Assembly (NCBI RefSeq): GCF_014203895.1
Contig: NZ_JACHJY010000006.1
Coordinates: forward strand, 310,001 to 374,000
Length of the DNA stretch: 64,000 bases
Reading direction: 5' to 3'
Source: Streptomyces nymphaeiformis
GTDB taxonomy: Bacteria; Actinomycetota; Actinomycetes; Streptomycetales; Streptomycetaceae
Under the pieces are notes generated by a model. The model ran no database searches. It saw nothing but the letters and a program-made list of their open reading frames with translations, and was not told the DNA's origin. Made by a program: the position numbers and the translations under genes. This document shows positions 63,337 through 64,000 of the stretch, in pieces. The stretch's first letter is position 1, and every line of letters starts with the position of its first letter.

Positions 63337-64000
63337 GTGACCCGTACTTGGAGCAGAACGTCCCGCGTCATAGCCGGCACCGCCACCGCCCTCGCCGTCC
63401 TCACGGCCTGCGGCGGCGGCGGTGACGACACATCGAGCAAGCCCGACGGGCCCGTGACCATCACCTTCTGGGGCTGGGCCAAGGGCTCCAAGGACGTCGT
63501 GGACGCCTTCAACGCCTCCCACAAAGACATCCAGGTGAAGTTCGAGGAGATCCCCTCCGGCACCGCCGGCGGCTACGCCAAGATCTCCAACGCCGTGAAG
63601 GCGGGCAACGCCCCCGACCTGGTCTCCATCGAGTACGCCTCGCTCCCCGAGTTCGTGAGCTCCGGCGCCCTCCAGGACATCGGCGACCAGTTCACCGAGG
63701 CCGACCGCGCCAAGCTCCTCCCGCAGTCCGTCGAACTCACCACCCTCGGCGGGAAGTCCTGGGCCGTCCCCTTCGACGCCGCCCCGCAGGCCTTCTTCTA
63801 CCGCAAGGACCTCTTCGCCAAGTACAAGGTGAACGTCCCCACCACCTGGGACGCCTTCAAGAAGGCCGCCGAGCAGGTCAAGAAGGCCGACGCCAAGGCC
63901 CGCATCGCCACCTTCTTCCCCGACGACCCGACCACCTTCGAGGCCATGGCCTGGCAGGCCGGCGCCCAGTGGTTCAAGGCCGAGAACGACACCTGGAAGA
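63337..64000 (+). CDS. Sugar ABC transporter substrate-binding lipoprotein, 3' truncated by window
   Basis: 221 residues visible from GTG 63337 (AGGAG upstream); the gene runs off the window. The N-terminus is an export signal with lipobox VLTAC, then family 1 extracellular binding protein fold (VTITFWGWAKGSKDVVDAFNAS, SNAVKAGNAPDLVSIEYASLPEF, PFDAAPQAFFYRKDLFAKY). It likely heads an ABC sugar-uptake operon with permeases beyond the edge and is controlled by the upstream hybrid regulator. Confidence 0.93.
   Translation, partial: MTRTWSRTSRVIAGTATALAVLTACGGGGDDTSSKPDGPVTITFWGWAKGSKDVVDAFNASHKDIQVKFEEIPSGTAGGYAKISNAVKAGNAPDLVSIEYASLPEFVSSGALQDIGDQFTEADRAKLLPQSVELTTLGGKSWAVPFDAAPQAFFYRKDLFAKYKVNVPTTWDAFKKAAEQVKKADAKARIATFFPDDPTTFEAMAWQAGAQWFKAENDTWK

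Overview
The window looks like a stretch of Streptomyces core chromosome. GC content is very high, third codon positions are almost all G or C, GTG starts and 4-base ATGA overlaps are common, and the gene set includes the developmental pair bldM and whiD next to an ECF-type sigma factor and guaB2/guaB3. There are no rRNA or tRNA genes, no CRISPR array and no prophage. The only mobile DNA is a decayed IS200/IS605-type tnpB element near 59.1-60.1 kb.

Layout. 0-2.4 kb: purN-purH, translationally overlapping. 2.6-6.4 kb: a membrane protein, a DUF6350 multi-pass protein and a three-part HTH/sigma-like/membrane protein with a 21-bp repeat. 6.6-8.7 kb: sucC-sucD. 9.1-17.8 kb: an uncharacterised module of VWA protein, DUF5682 protein and MoxR ATPase (one overlapping operon) facing a SWIM zinc-finger protein and a DUF5691 protein. 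18-26 kb: icmB, a lipase-like hydrolase, an M23 peptidase, pcrA, a small membrane protein and an NlpC/P60 peptidase. 25.9-29.6 kb: a two-component pair whose kinase carries PspC, divergent from a PspC membrane protein. 29.5-34.2 kb: DoxX, a membrane protein, a class II aldolase and guaA. 34.3-34.8 kb: chorismate mutase behind an apparent attenuator with a leader peptide. 35.5-39.1 kb: a GMC oxidoreductase and a succinic semialdehyde dehydrogenase. 39.2-46.7 kb: three receptor-type Ser/Thr kinases, the middle one a degenerate pseudokinase. 46.9-51.1 kb: glpD, an unusual nucleotide-sugar dehydrogenase and two membrane proteins. 51.1-56.2 kb: guaB3, guaB2, sigma factor, bldM and whiD. 56.3-58.8 kb: LysR, MOSC and SDR genes. 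58.8-64 kb: a carbohydrate-utilisation locus with an IS-damaged beta-helix fragment, a DUF2264 protein, a DeoR/LacI-like hybrid regulator and the start of a sugar ABC transporter lipoprotein.

Themes. Five purine genes (purN, purH, guaA, guaB2, guaB3) lie in one window. The guaB2-sigma-whiB neighbourhood matches the order known around guaB2/sigD/whiB3 in Mycobacterium. Envelope sensing and wall remodelling recur (M23, NlpC/P60, PspC, three membrane kinases). Several genes have a TAnnnT box 5-7 bases before the start codon, which predicts leaderless mRNAs.

Best leads for undescribed biology: the MoxR-DUF5682-VWA/SWIM-DUF5691 module; the chorismate mutase attenuator with a leaderless aromatic leader peptide; the split pseudokinase; the dehydrogenase lacking its catalytic cysteine; and the hybrid regulator with matching operator sites at both neighbouring promoters. 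All functional statements come from reading the sequence and from family knowledge; no database search was run.
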